In this document: one piece after another, positions 46,406 through 57,330 of the stretch
Layout of the letters: each line of letters opens with the position of its first letter
Position numbering within the stretch: the stretch's first letter is position 1
Origin: Paragonimus skrjabini miyazakii
Taxonomy: Eukaryota > Platyhelminthes > Trematoda > Plagiorchiida > Troglotrematidae
Assembly: GCA_014338405.1 (NCBI GenBank)
Contig: JTDE01000217.1
Coordinates: forward strand, 250,437-314,436
DNA length: 64,000 nt
Reading direction: 5' to 3'
Translations under genes and position numbers: made by a program
The notes under the pieces: model-generated
The model's database searches: none
The model's input: only the letters and a program-made list of their open reading frames with translations
Told to the model about the DNA's origin: nothing

Positions 46406-46834
46406 CGCCATATGACATAGCAGGATCTCCCCAAGAACTTGCTGTCACCGGACCTGAAGGCCATAACGTCCCACCTGCGGAACTACCGTTATGAGTTGTT
46501 GGTGTAGTGTACACGCTGGGGGTGGCCGATGGATAACCGGAAGCAGAAGGATAAACCCCGGCTGGTGGCATCATCATCGCCTGACCCGACCAACCACCAG
46601 TCGCCGGAACCATTTGAGGATAGTGGGAGCCCGGCATGGGGGGAGGTGGAGGTAGCATATAAGGATAAGGCTCAGAAACAGGCGGTGCCACTGGGGCAGT
46701 TGGTGTACCCGCGATACTGCCGTTCACTGTCGAACTGTTCACGTCTTCGTCATCATCTTCCGACGGAGCTATTCCCGGCGGAGGAGGCTGACGAGGAGGA
46801 CGAGAAACTTGGGGTCTCAGCCCTCCCATACGAC
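46406..46834 (-). CDS. SF1: Splicing factor 1, exon 8 (proline-rich)
   Basis: Acceptor CACTCATAG, donor GTAAGC; 429 bp, phase 1 in and out. Residues 349-491 include SRPPRQPPPPGIAPSEDDDE, PYPYMLPPPPPMPGSHY and a Ser/Thr/Pro-rich stretch (YPSATPSVYTTPTTHNG). In SF1 this region is disordered and binds WW and SH3 domains of splicing partners. The open frame read on the + strand here (46529-46840) is a shadow. Confidence 0.88.
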
Positions 46835-47052
46835 CTATGAGTGAAACATTTTCAAACGGCACTATGAATGTGTGCAGGAGATCCAAATATGACCAGACAT
46901 TCAAATGTTGTTGGAAACAATCAAAATATCACATCGAGCCAAAGGTGGAACATCTGAAGATAATCCATCACATTTTTGAATAATAAAAACTACTTTGAAT
47001 TCTAAACTAATGCACAACTGACGAAGGATACTAAAGGGCAACTAACCCACAC

Positions 47053-47211
47053 CTGATGACAAAAAGGATCCTGCGCCAACACCGAGCTCTGCCATTAAAG
47101 CAGAATATTCGCTGTCCATCTTAGCGCGTTCGGAAGGATTCGAATTCAGCTGATCCAAATATGCCAAACCGCTCATGTTCACCTTACAGTCGGTTGATAA
47201 GTGACCAGCTC
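47053..47211 (-). CDS. SF1: Splicing factor 1, exon 7 (second half of zinc knuckle)
   Basis: Acceptor TTTGCAG, donor GTGTGG. It starts GAGHLSTDC, which with CGIC at the end of exon 6 gives a CX2CX4HX4C knuckle at residues 291-304. It continues AKMDSEYSALMAELG, the conserved helix after the knuckle in SF1 (human AKMDKEYLSLMAELG). Confidence 0.93.
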
Positions 47212-48017
47212 CTGCAAAGGAAAGGACCACGAACTGATTAAAAAAGAAGGCAATTCTACGAAAGGTGTTTGGCTCACAAAATTTGAGGTAAACGTCCTGA
47301 GGAATACTGATTCGCGTATCCGCCTTGTAATGTAACGCCTAAAGACCGGGTTTTGGAAGCAACCGTAGTTGTGAATGCTAGCGAACCGAACTCTTTAACA
47401 ACCCACCAAACATTAAATAATTGTTTTCGACGGCCAGGAACCGCCTTGTTATAAAAAAGCGTAGACCCACTATTGTCTGAAGTCTTTCGACTAAATGAAC
47501 TGCATACGGTTGTCAAGTTCAAACACAGCAAAGGATGTCGCTCAAAAACAAAACGAAGTTCAAAATTGATTAGAGTTAAAATCGGTATTTGTCAGAGCGA
47601 CAAATTCTGATGTAAAAAAAAGCTGGCAAGTTAACATCTCTTTGCAAGAAGTTCGTCCTAGTGACCACCAGAGAAGCTATAAATAATCATTTCGTTGGAT
47701 CGTATCAGCATCGCGTCCATGATCAGATTCTTCTACCCTACTAAAGCAAACAAGCACGGGTGAAATACAAAAGCTGGGTTGTGTGGACTCGTGCCGGTGT
47801 GGCGTTTGTGTGTAACTTTTTGATCGTCTGCACAAAAACCGTCTGTTTATAATAGTTTGCTTATACCAGCTATTTACCCCAGGTTCCCATTCTTTTATAT
47901 AATTGAGAGAACAACCAGAAATAGAGTAGTCGTATGCGAAAGGAACTGTTTTAAAGTGAATACCACTCACCTAATCGTACTCAGTAAAGGCTTCCGGTCA
48001 GCCTACTTCGAACGGAA

Positions 48018-48062
48018 GCATTAGATTCGTGTTTCGCCCTTATTGGAGCCTATCAGTAGTGC
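48018..48062 (-). ncRNA. Hammerhead-like ribozyme, core changed
   Basis: On the - strand: GCACTA, CTGATAGG instead of CTGATGAG (G8 and A9 altered), a GCTCC/AGGGC stem II, intact CGAAAC, and ATCTAATGC at the cleavage/stem I side. In sense with SF1 pre-mRNA but probably inactive. Confidence 0.6.
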
Positions 48063-48410
48063 ACATCCATATCCTGACCGGAAATTGCACTGCCAGTCTC
48101 GAGCGCGTCAACAACGCCCGCAAACTCACAATAGGCACGGCCGAATAATCACACCACACTGAAATAATCTACATCCCCACGATTCTATTGATGCTGCAAA
48201 CCATGCCTCGCTGGTTTAGTTAAGAAAGTGGCTACAACCCAACTGGGAAGTCCTGATCATGGGGTTATTAATCGGACTGAACAGAGCGATTCTGCTTAGT
48301 CTCCTTCAAAAATGATCGTCATGCTTAGTGAGGTTACTGGCGTTATGACTAACCTGCAAGTCTCACAATCACAAGGACCGGATTGCAACTCAGGATCCGA
48401 ACGAGGATAT

Positions 48411-48455
48411 GTACTAATAGTAAGTATTGGTAAGAGCAACATTTGAGTTTAGTGC
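48411..48455 (+). ncRNA. Hammerhead relic, right arm of composite B
   Basis: GTACTAATAGTAAG replaces the first core strand and GAGCAACATTTGAG the CGAAAC side; only the stem I closing segment (TTTAGTGCTTCCTT) is well kept. Inactive relic. Confidence 0.45.
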
Positions 48456-48679
48456 TTCCTTTTGAAGTGGGTCAGCTGATAGATTTGGCTGAATACGAAG
48501 GCTGAAGCCGGAAGTGGACGGTGTTCAGTGATCTACATCCCCGGCTTTCTATTAATGAACGGAACAAGATTTTTTCAAAATAACTCGTGTTAACAGTCAC
48601 AGTTCTGGAGTGCTCATGAATTTTCTTCACAAGAACAACCGGAAATTGGTGTGAAAATAAATAGTTAATAAGGACGTAC

Positions 48680-49019
48680 CGCCACAAATGCCGCACTGAA
48701 TCTTGTTGGTAGCAATTGTTTGTGCTTCAGCCATGGCCCGAAGTTTCATCAAGCCCTCATGTTCCCTAAGTGTTCCGTTAAGTAGAGCCAGTTCTCGCAA
48801 TTGCGCCTTGCGCAAATCATTCTGGCTTTCGGGAATTTCAATACCCTGACGGATAATTTCGTTAATTTTCTTGACAGCCTTCTCCACTGCTTCAGCTACG
48901 GGTGCTGAGACGAATGCATGTAATGGTTCGTCTTCTCCAGGCATAGGAAGCCCGTCACGTCTACCGACTTTGCCTTCCTTCACTGAACCTTTGCCACGTA
49001 TAATAACCTTGGCACCCGT
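48680..49019 (-). CDS. SF1: Splicing factor 1, exon 6 (KH/QUA2 region)
   Basis: Acceptor TTTTAG precedes 49019 and the donor is GTACGT; 340 bp, phase 0 in, phase 1 out, residues 183-295. It carries the second half of the KH domain (TGAKVIIRGKGSVKEGKVGR, PGEDEPLHAFV), the following QUA2-type helix (IPESQNDLRKAQLRELALLN, GTLRE) that reads the branchpoint RNA, and the first two cysteines of the zinc knuckle (CGIC). Every block has a counterpart in the same order in human SF1. Confidence 0.96.
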
Positions 49020-50280
49020 CTAAAATAAAAAGAACAAAAAGGAGTAAACACATTCTTCCAAATAAATACGTGTAAGACCGACAATGCATAAGCGACAAGT
49101 GCAAACATCCCCGTACACGCTTGCACAAACACAAAACAGCAAACTGATAATTCAACTCTGGATAATAGCTCTGGCATCGATGTGCAGCCAAAAATGAGAT
49201 TAACGCTAATCACAGGAAGACGGTCGAGCAGAGGATAATCAAAAGAAAACAAATTGTACTGGAGGCTGTTTTTCCCTGATTTTTTTCAGTCGATGTGTAG
49301 ACATGAATAAACCGTGTTGACGATACACAAATTGAGGTTGAACGACAGGTGGACGCAACATGCATCAATTTCATCACAGCAGAAAGAAGACGCATGTCGC
49401 ATTGTGTTGACATTTTGTTTATTCTCATCCTCCGCAAACAAAAAACATGCAGGCTATATACGACAGACAAATGAGGCAAGCATGGTATGGCCACGTATAC
49501 ATTCACACCAAGTATTACGTCAACAATACCACGGCAACCCAATGGGTTGCTTCAGCTACTTCTGTGCACACAATGCCGGTTAGTGGGTTCTGGGTTCTGA
49601 TCCGCATTGCTTGGCAAAAGACCAGTTTAGCTTCAGATTCTGATTGTGTAGCAATATTTTGAATGAACGAAGTAGATCGACTCGGTGATGTTGTACTGAG
49701 GTATTTAACAATCGACGATGCAGGATTTCTAGCAACGGGTCTATCGGTTTGACATTGTTGTCACCAGTTAGTTTAGCCGTTTCGAAACTTGCCCTGTCAC
49801 TCGGCGAGGTAGTTGTTCATCTGTTCTACTTGTGTAAACGTCACTGTAACTAAATGAACTGGTGGACAACATAGGAGCTTCCAGGCTGTGAAAACGTTTG
49901 GACCAGCCTCAGCATCATATTTCACGCACTGCCCGTATGCATAAAAGTTCGTCAATCGTTGTCATCATCATCACAGACAGCAACAAATCAGTAAGTTTTA
50001 GTGATGTTTAACTGCCATAGAGAAAAAGTAAACCTTAGTCCACGTTCGATCAACAAGGTGCCAACATGTTTCAAACAACCGAGCTATTAATGGAAGCAAC
50101 ACGTCATCAGTATTCACTGCTCAGCATTACTAAGTGAGCTTATTTCACAGACAACTCAGCCATTCAACATTCACGTCACCCAGCCCGATTAGCCGCCATT
50201 TCATGTAAAGTCGCTAGCCACCGACTCGAAGATTCGCGAGGTCCCTAGCCTGGGAGACGAATCCGACCTACAGTGGCCAA

Positions 50281-50690
50281 CCCCTCTGTGAATGACGTCA
50301 TTTATTTACGCCACACCACCTACGCCAGTGGACCGATGCGTCGGCAGTGTTTGCTGGGGTAGATGGCCAGCTGACATCCTTAGTACACGGTCTAACCGTC
50401 TAAGTTTAGATAAACCTAAAGCGTAAACAACACAATTTGCTTGGCAATCACTACCAAATGCCCGCTTCCTAACTTCTTTGTTGTTCACTCGTTGGTGCTA
50501 CTCGGCGAGCGAAGTCGAACGCAGACACTGATGGTCAAATACCTGAAGACGATTCATTTCTTTTACCCTGATTGGTCAAGTTCCGCGACTGTAAAGAAAT
50601 ACAGCTCTTATAGTCGCTTTATATACGCGACCCTTAGGCCTCAAAGAGATGCCTGTGTCATCAGAAGGAATAATTTCCGGATTATGATAT
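50281..50690 (-). mobile_element. Second RTE-like family, C-terminal fragment
   Basis: On the - strand 'VRKRAFGSD' followed by 'LSKLRRLDRVLRMSAGHLPQ' matches the 'vrrrvfg...HrLRWLGHVLRM...LP' tail common to RTE-type LINEs, but it differs from the family at 19707. DNA further up (GATGGTCAAATACCTGAAGA) resembles 56103-56122, so both are one family. Confidence 0.6.
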
Positions 50691-52002
50691 ACGCAATGTA
50701 ATCCCCTTCTCCTACGCAAGGTCCACCCACGGGAGACGACCGAAGTGGCATCTCTCTTGTGAGTAGGTTACATGACAACTAAACTTAATAATCTCTTGTC
50801 ATAAAATCAAACTACAGGAGCAGATGAGACACCCATTTGTTTAAATCAATTATTTGTAATAGTCGTTTACAAATTTGCCTTCAAGTTTCTGCCCGTTCAC
50901 ATCAAACCACAGTCACGTTCGACATTAAGTTGAGATACTCGCTCATAACAGACACGGCGTTGTTCACAAGTACGAATAGACTGTATAAGCGTCATACGGG
51001 AAGACTGGTTTTCTGCAACCACCTCCGAGTCAACGTTTGCATCACCACCCTCAATTATGGTATTTTTCTGGGATATTATATAATTCTACACAATAGACAG
51101 TGTTATGTAAAACGTGCTGTAGAAGATACAGCAAATGATAGGTCGAAATCTGCTTATTTATCTAACGTTTGGTCATTGGTAAACAGAGGTAATGTACTAT
51201 GGCGTTTCATCAACAGCACGAGGGCTTTTCAGACGGCATCATTATCAACCAGACCATTCCCCAAAGTAAGTTGCTATAAAAATGATTAAGCCAGTGAATG
51301 GTATCAAATATAGGTACCTACAACAGAGTAATGAAAGTGTTACACCAGCCTGCTTACGTGCATCAACATGAGGAATCGTGCCACTGACAAGACTGACGGC
51401 ATGGCATAAAAAGCCCCGGGAAGCAGCCCTTAGAGAGTGACCTATACCAGCAGTTTTGAAGTTGCATTCGGAGATAATTAAAAATATCACCTCGAGATGC
51501 GGTAATAGATGTGAACAAGCCTTACAGGTAAAAAGGTGCAATACAATATTCGCAGCTCTGAGCGAAGGTTGGTAATTTAGTCTCCGAAATTAGCGTGGCA
51601 TGTTATTCAAATTTTCTGGTCAGATTCGTAAACAACAATCAACTTACCCTGATGTATTCTTTTAAAGTAACTTGACTGTTCATCTTCAGTGATGACGGTT
51701 AACTAGTTTTTCCTGTGGCACGGCAGCATAATAGCATTGCAACACTTTTTCTGGAATGTTACATGCTACGCGTTTCAGCGTGAGACTCCTGCCTAGATAG
51801 TATGCGACAGAAAGGCACCATTCTGTCGCGGAAGTTTCAACGATTACTGACTTTAAAGGTATTTTTCAATCGTTTGATAAGAAAATGATAATCGGATTCC
51901 GAAAACCATACTTATACAGCGTTGAGTTGTATCCAGGGAACAAGGCCCCAGGCCGCCGTTCATCCTGGTAGCAATCGACGGAATGACATTATTAAACACT
52001 AT

Positions 52003-52940
52003 CATAATCAAATATTGACGGCCGTGCGCTTGATCAGAAAGTACAATGATTCGAGCCTCCGCTCACTGCAACAGCAACGTGGAATACACCATAAAAAATT
52101 TATACCAGAAATAATAAAAGAATAGATAAAACAAAACTAGGCAAAAAAACTAGAAATAGGGGCAGGTACATCAATAATCGCGGCACGCCGTCATCTCGGA
52201 TAACTTTTATAACCAGCAGTTTTCTCCTATTGTTGATCACCTCAGTAGACGGTTTCCGATGCGAAAGATGCCTAGACGGCATGCACAACACGTGAACTAA
52301 CGATCACAGACTACACAACCTGATTAGATGACCAATGGAGCGCATACTCTCAACGTTCTAAAAAAAACGCGCTGACGAACGGCCGCGTTGCTCACGCTAT
52401 CATCCTGCTTGATGCGGAATAATTGATAAAGGCAACGATGGTCAAACACAGTAGGTTTGTTGATATCCCCATCATGGATAGTCCACCTTATGAAGCACAG
52501 AGCAAAATGAACCGTACGGTGTCTCATGTAACCTTCGTTTCAACAAAGGGAGCATAGACCCGCGCTATTGTTGCTGACAGCTCACCAGCAATATTACAAA
52601 CGGACAAAATATTGTTATTCACGTAAGTAAATGTGTCCACAGTCTCGAGCGAATTGTGTGTAATGAAGAACGTAAGGGTGGAAACGCCCCAGTCTTGAAG
52701 CAGTAACTTTACGGTGCAAAGCGCCCTCTATACAAACCAGCCCTACCAATCACTTTCCTTAGTATGGCTGACATATCGTCGGCAGAAACGCTAAACGAGA
52801 CAATGTCGTCCGCATACTTCATGTAAATCAACTAAGTATTAGGGAGAAATTCGATAAGCTTACATCGAATGCACCTTTCACAATGTTGTCTATAACAAAA
52901 CAAGTCAGGAAAAGAGATTGGACACTCATGGAGAACAGAA
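52003..52940 (-). mobile_element. RTE-family LINE, older 3' fragment
   Basis: Collinear with 19720-20830: CGATGGTCAAACACAGTAGG, GTCCACAGTCTCGAGCGAAT, CAGTCTTGAAGCA and ACAATGTCGTCCGCATACTT all have close counterparts. Many indels and substitutions; no frame survives. Confidence 0.78.
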
Positions 52941-53009
52941 AGATGCGTGGTGGGAAAAAAACAATAAAGTCACGGAGACAATAACCTCAAAGATGCGGGT
53001 TCGCCAGAT

Positions 53010-53170
53010 GGCGACAGTACCATGTCGGACAACGTTCTTAACCAGCGATGCGGATAATCACGCATTCTTCAACCCGGTAAGCGGCAGCCACGCAGTTTGT
53101 TCAGCAGGGTTACCAAGGCTTTCATATTCCGTGTCTACGTCACCGCCTGGCAGCTGTGATTTCTTTCAAC
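53010..53170 (-). mobile_element. RTE-family LINE, short 3' fragment
   Basis: Resembles the segment at 19890-20040 of the LINE: a CCAT.TCGGA.A.CGT.CTTAACCAGC block followed by TTTCATATTCCGTGTCTACG (TCTTCATATTTCGTGACCACG there). It repeats a part already present in the fragment at 52003, so it is a separate insertion or a duplication. Confidence 0.5.
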
Positions 53171-55864
53171 TACCAATAACCGCAATGAAAAGCACGCGGG
53201 GAGGTAAGCAAAGGCTTCTAAAACGTACTTGTGAAAACGCAAAGTTTAATCTTGTCAATGCAAACGCGTGTCACCGTTGTTTGATTAGCTTGCGACTGTT
53301 ATGTGCGTCGTCTACCCTCTGTTCGTCGATATGTGTGCATCCTATTGGAGTATCCCAAATCTGAGTCCTACTGGCTTCGAGACTGCGAAATGTGTTTAAA
53401 AAATCTTCCATTTTGACCCAAACTCATTTTTTGTGTCTGTGTTTTCAAAGGCAGAGAGTGCTTTCTCACACTATATATGGCATGTTGGCATTCATGTAAT
53501 TAAGAACGGTTCGTGGATTTCCGAAAAGTTGTTTATCGATCACACGGCCTGGCTGAGACCTTTATTTCACTGAATAGGCACCGACTGAAGGTAATCGTTC
53601 GACATTGCCTAAACCTAACTATAGACATGCACATACAAACAACTGAGTCTAAAGCGTGCAACTTGTACGTGTCACACAAACACATGTTGACGACTATGTT
53701 GACCTCGGAATTTTATTCAATTATTCAGACGTTTAGGCTCGAGGTAACAGTGCATTAAGTCGTGAATATTCACAGTCCCTTCTCCTTTCTCGTTCTTTGT
53801 CTTCCTGGTCATGGGTTGCTTTTTTACTTCATGGTTGTAAGATAGCTAAGCATCAGTGAGAAGCACTAATATATTGTTCTACGATGAGGGTGACATTAAG
53901 TTAAAAGACGTCCCACTTCACAAAGCGTGCCAGCTTGGTCACGATCAAGTGCAGTTCGGTTCGCGGCGATGCATAAGTGCGCACTCCAGCGACAAGTGTG
54001 ACAGTACTTGCATCGTTCCGCAAACACCGTACAGATAATCGAAGCTACAGTAGATGATTGTCACATAAATAAAGGCAGTTGGTATTCTCAGCGACGGTTT
54101 CTTTAGACTGCAAATAAATGGCAAGATTCAAAAGACCAGACCCACACATTCAGGCAACATTAAATTCAATTGAAATGATCTGGATTAGCGTCATGACTAC
54201 ACGTGCAAAGAAACAGACAGGATGAATGGTGCAACAAGCTAGGCTGACTTGCAACACCAAAAGGGGCGTCTCAAGCATGGCCTCATTGTCGACAATAAAA
54301 CATCAGTGATTCACAATAAAGCTTAGCCATTACATGACCATAAGCACACCAAGTCTAGTTTAAACACAAGGAGGGAGAGTAATGGAACTGATTAAACTCA
54401 CAAACCCCTTGTCTCCGTCTGGCCCGAAACACCCTATAAATAAACAGCCGCACTACTAACGAGGACAAAATGATGTTCACAGTGCATCGCCATTGATAGC
54501 AATGTACCAGTAACAGGCACTCACCTAACTACCACATTCCCAGTTAACCAACAAAGAGGGAAAAGATGAGAAATCGGAAAACTCGTTCGAACTGAAAACT
54601 AACGTTAAGGTAAAAACAAACGAGTTTCAAGTGAAAGAAAAACCGGTTTTCTTGAGGCTGTCACTGCCCCACCCGTTATTGCCACTAAATCGTGAACAAA
54701 ACCCAAAGGCGGTGACCTTCAAGCCTGTGAACCTGAAAAACCGCACACCTCTTTAACGTCATGAACCAAGGAGACGAATGCGATTGAGAGACACTACTAC
54801 TTCATCTCGCATTTTACGCCAATGAGTTGTGGCACCGGCACAAGGCGCATAGTGCAGCACGTGACTAGCTAGCATCTGCAGCAAATGACAGGGTCGCTTA
54901 AAACTAACAAGCCATGGCGGAAGAAGTTGAATTATTTCGACTCTTGCCATCAAATAACCGCTTTCAAACAGCATAATCAGTTCGGCTGAAGACATAAATC
55001 AAAGATAAGTAAAGCCATTTCAAGTGGTTACGGTCTGCAGTCACACGGTAACACCGTCACCAAACGCACTTCGTACACACTGTCTAAGCTTGTGAGTCGC
55101 TAGTGGTCGAAAACCACCCAGTTAAGAAAACAGTAGACACAGTCGAGCAGCCCAAATCAACGTAGGAACCGAAGCTGAAACCGGGCGCGAACTTGCAGCC
55201 TGGTAACCGCGCTCGTGACGAGCTGTCAAGAACCATCGAAAGACGAAATGGGGCATCAAGACAACGGATATCGCTGAGTTCCCAGGTAAGAGATATCCTG
55301 CCAACCTCAAGGAAGTTCCTTACAAAGTTGTAACAAGAATAGAGAATATATGTGCCACACTAAACGAACCAGATCACTGTAGACAAGGGGGACGTCGATT
55401 AGTAGGTCAGCAACAACTGTCTTGATGGTTACAATGTAGTCCGCCTCAGATGATTTTTACGAGATCGTTCACCGTGCGAACGCCGCTATTTTCGACCAAG
55501 CGTTCACATAATCATCAGAGGCAGTAACACCTCGCTGATGCTTAACTGTAATACAACGGGGGAAAGAGCGAATCTAGTTAGGAGAAACAAAGGGAAGAGG
55601 GTGGACCTGACGGTTAAAAACCGACTGCTTAAACCCAAGCATACAAAATCAACACGTCTACATCTTACAAACAAACAAGCCGGAAACGAAAACGGAGCAT
55701 CATCCGCGAGACGACTTCCCTGCGATTCTCACCGCTTCGCGTCAAGTGCATTTACTTCAAAGACAACCCAGTCAAATAACAGCAACATTTACGCCACTTA
55801 GTTTGGTTGGGATCTAGCCATCGACTCACAGTAGTCAGGCCCCAAAATCAGTAGGTGAACCCGA

Positions 55865-57330
55865 CTAACAATGGCTAACCCTATAGAGTGAGTGGTTTCA
55901 TTTACCCCATCCCACTTGATCCAGTTGATCGGCGTATAGGCAGACGACCAGCCGACGTTGTCAGTACATGGATAAATAATCTTAATCTGTGCGCACCGTA
56001 GGATTTAACAACGGGATTCGCTCGAAATTCACTATGCAGTATCTGCTTCCTATGTGTCGCTTATCTGATGGTGCCACCCGATGAGGGCGACCGGACACAG
56101 ACATCGCTGGTCAGGTATCTGAAGATGATTCACGTCTTCTACTCTCGGTAGTCAGGCTTCGCAGCAGTAAAGCAATGCAGCTCGCACAAAGTTGCGTTAT
56201 ATGCTCACAAGATTCCCAGAAATGTCTCTTTGTAACTAGAAGTCTTAGATTAGCGAACATAGCCTTAGCCTTGGAGATACAGGTCCCTACTACATTTCCT
56301 ATACCTCTGCCGCCGCAACTGCCCAAGTACATAAACCGGTCAATAATCACTTCACTGTTTATGATTAAATCTATGTAACCATAGCAGCCTTACACAAGAA
56401 CTTTGAGGAGGACAATACGCAATCAGAAGTGCTCAACAAAGCGCCAAATGACATCTACCATTGTCTGCGCTGTCTAAAAATTGTCAATCGCCTCTCCGTA
56501 AGTATAAGCTGGATCAGCTTCCTGAGCCAGAGGCGGTTTCTCCTTCAACTTTTTCAGTTATCCAAGTCACACAATCCGCGATCAGGCTAGGTCTCAGCTT
56601 CTCATGAATACCTCTCTTAAATGTGTAATATGAGCTGTCATGAGACACATTCTGTTTGAATCTAGAGACTTCTCTGATACTCGATTTTGGTTTAACCTAC
56701 AATCCACCATGCAGCACGCCATAGTATCCGTTGCCTGAATGGCCTGCAAGAGTTTGGTCCGACAGCTGTCTGGATTGTCGGGGCCAGAATGCTACGGTTG
56801 AGTTTTAGGCTAGTTTAACACCTATGGTTTACCGATGGCCTAATCAGTTTTTCGACATCCAGCCGTTACAGCTGGTGAGACTACTGCCAAGTGAAAGAAG
56901 AAACAAAACAGCGCAGAATCTGAACACAATATAAATGATAGTGCTGAATTAAGCGACGTCACTCATAACTAACAGCTACACAGCTTATCTGAGACCAGAT
57001 CTGATTCGAAAGGTGCCAGGTAAAACATGATGCTAGTTAAAAATGGTTCGCACTGGACGCACAGATGCAACCGCTCCTCAACATTAAATAAACGACGTGA
57101 TGCCAGTCTGAACCTGTCATCCAGACAAGACTCGGTTTCACCACGAGGGCCAAATCGGAGGTTTATATCCCCACCTAAAGTGACTATGTTCGAGCCTGGT
57201 GTCAAGTAAAACATGACAGCCTGATCCGAATGAAAGGCATTCTTGTCGGCGATATTACTCCAGTTAATTAAGGGATTTTTGAAGGGTTGTCGTCTAGAGC
57301 TGATCTTAACAGAACCTTCCAAGCAGACAG
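55865..57330 (-). mobile_element. Second RTE-like family, EN and RT remnants in order
   Basis: On the - strand an endonuclease-like piece (57322-56969: VTLGGDINLRFGPRGET, then EERLHLC) is followed downstream by an RT C-terminal piece (56350-56111: IIDRFMYLGSCGGRGIGNVV, then ISKAKAMFANLRLL), the order expected of one LINE. RT core motifs between them could not be recognised. Confidence 0.55.

Larger units (their letters stand above)
47985..48540. mobile_element. Inverted-dimer SINE with hammerhead motifs (composite B)
   Basis: Same plan as 28838-29440: a left arm on the - strand (to about 48150), a central spacer of roughly 160-200 bp, and a right arm on the + strand (about 48330-48540). Shared items: GGCACGGCCGAATAATCA in the left arm (GGCACGGCCGAATTATCA in composite A), and the spacer block CAACTGGGAAGTCCTGATCA followed by GGGGTTATTAATCGGA. 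It is more diverged than composite A and lies in SF1 intron 6. Confidence 0.6.

Noticed and set aside
46529..46840. 103-codon open frame on +
   Set aside because: Exact shadow of the SF1 proline-rich exon on the - strand, which has correct splice sites and phase.
53856..54038. Ankyrin-like peptide PLHKACQLGH
   Set aside because: Only one short match, no repeats of 33 residues and no splice context.
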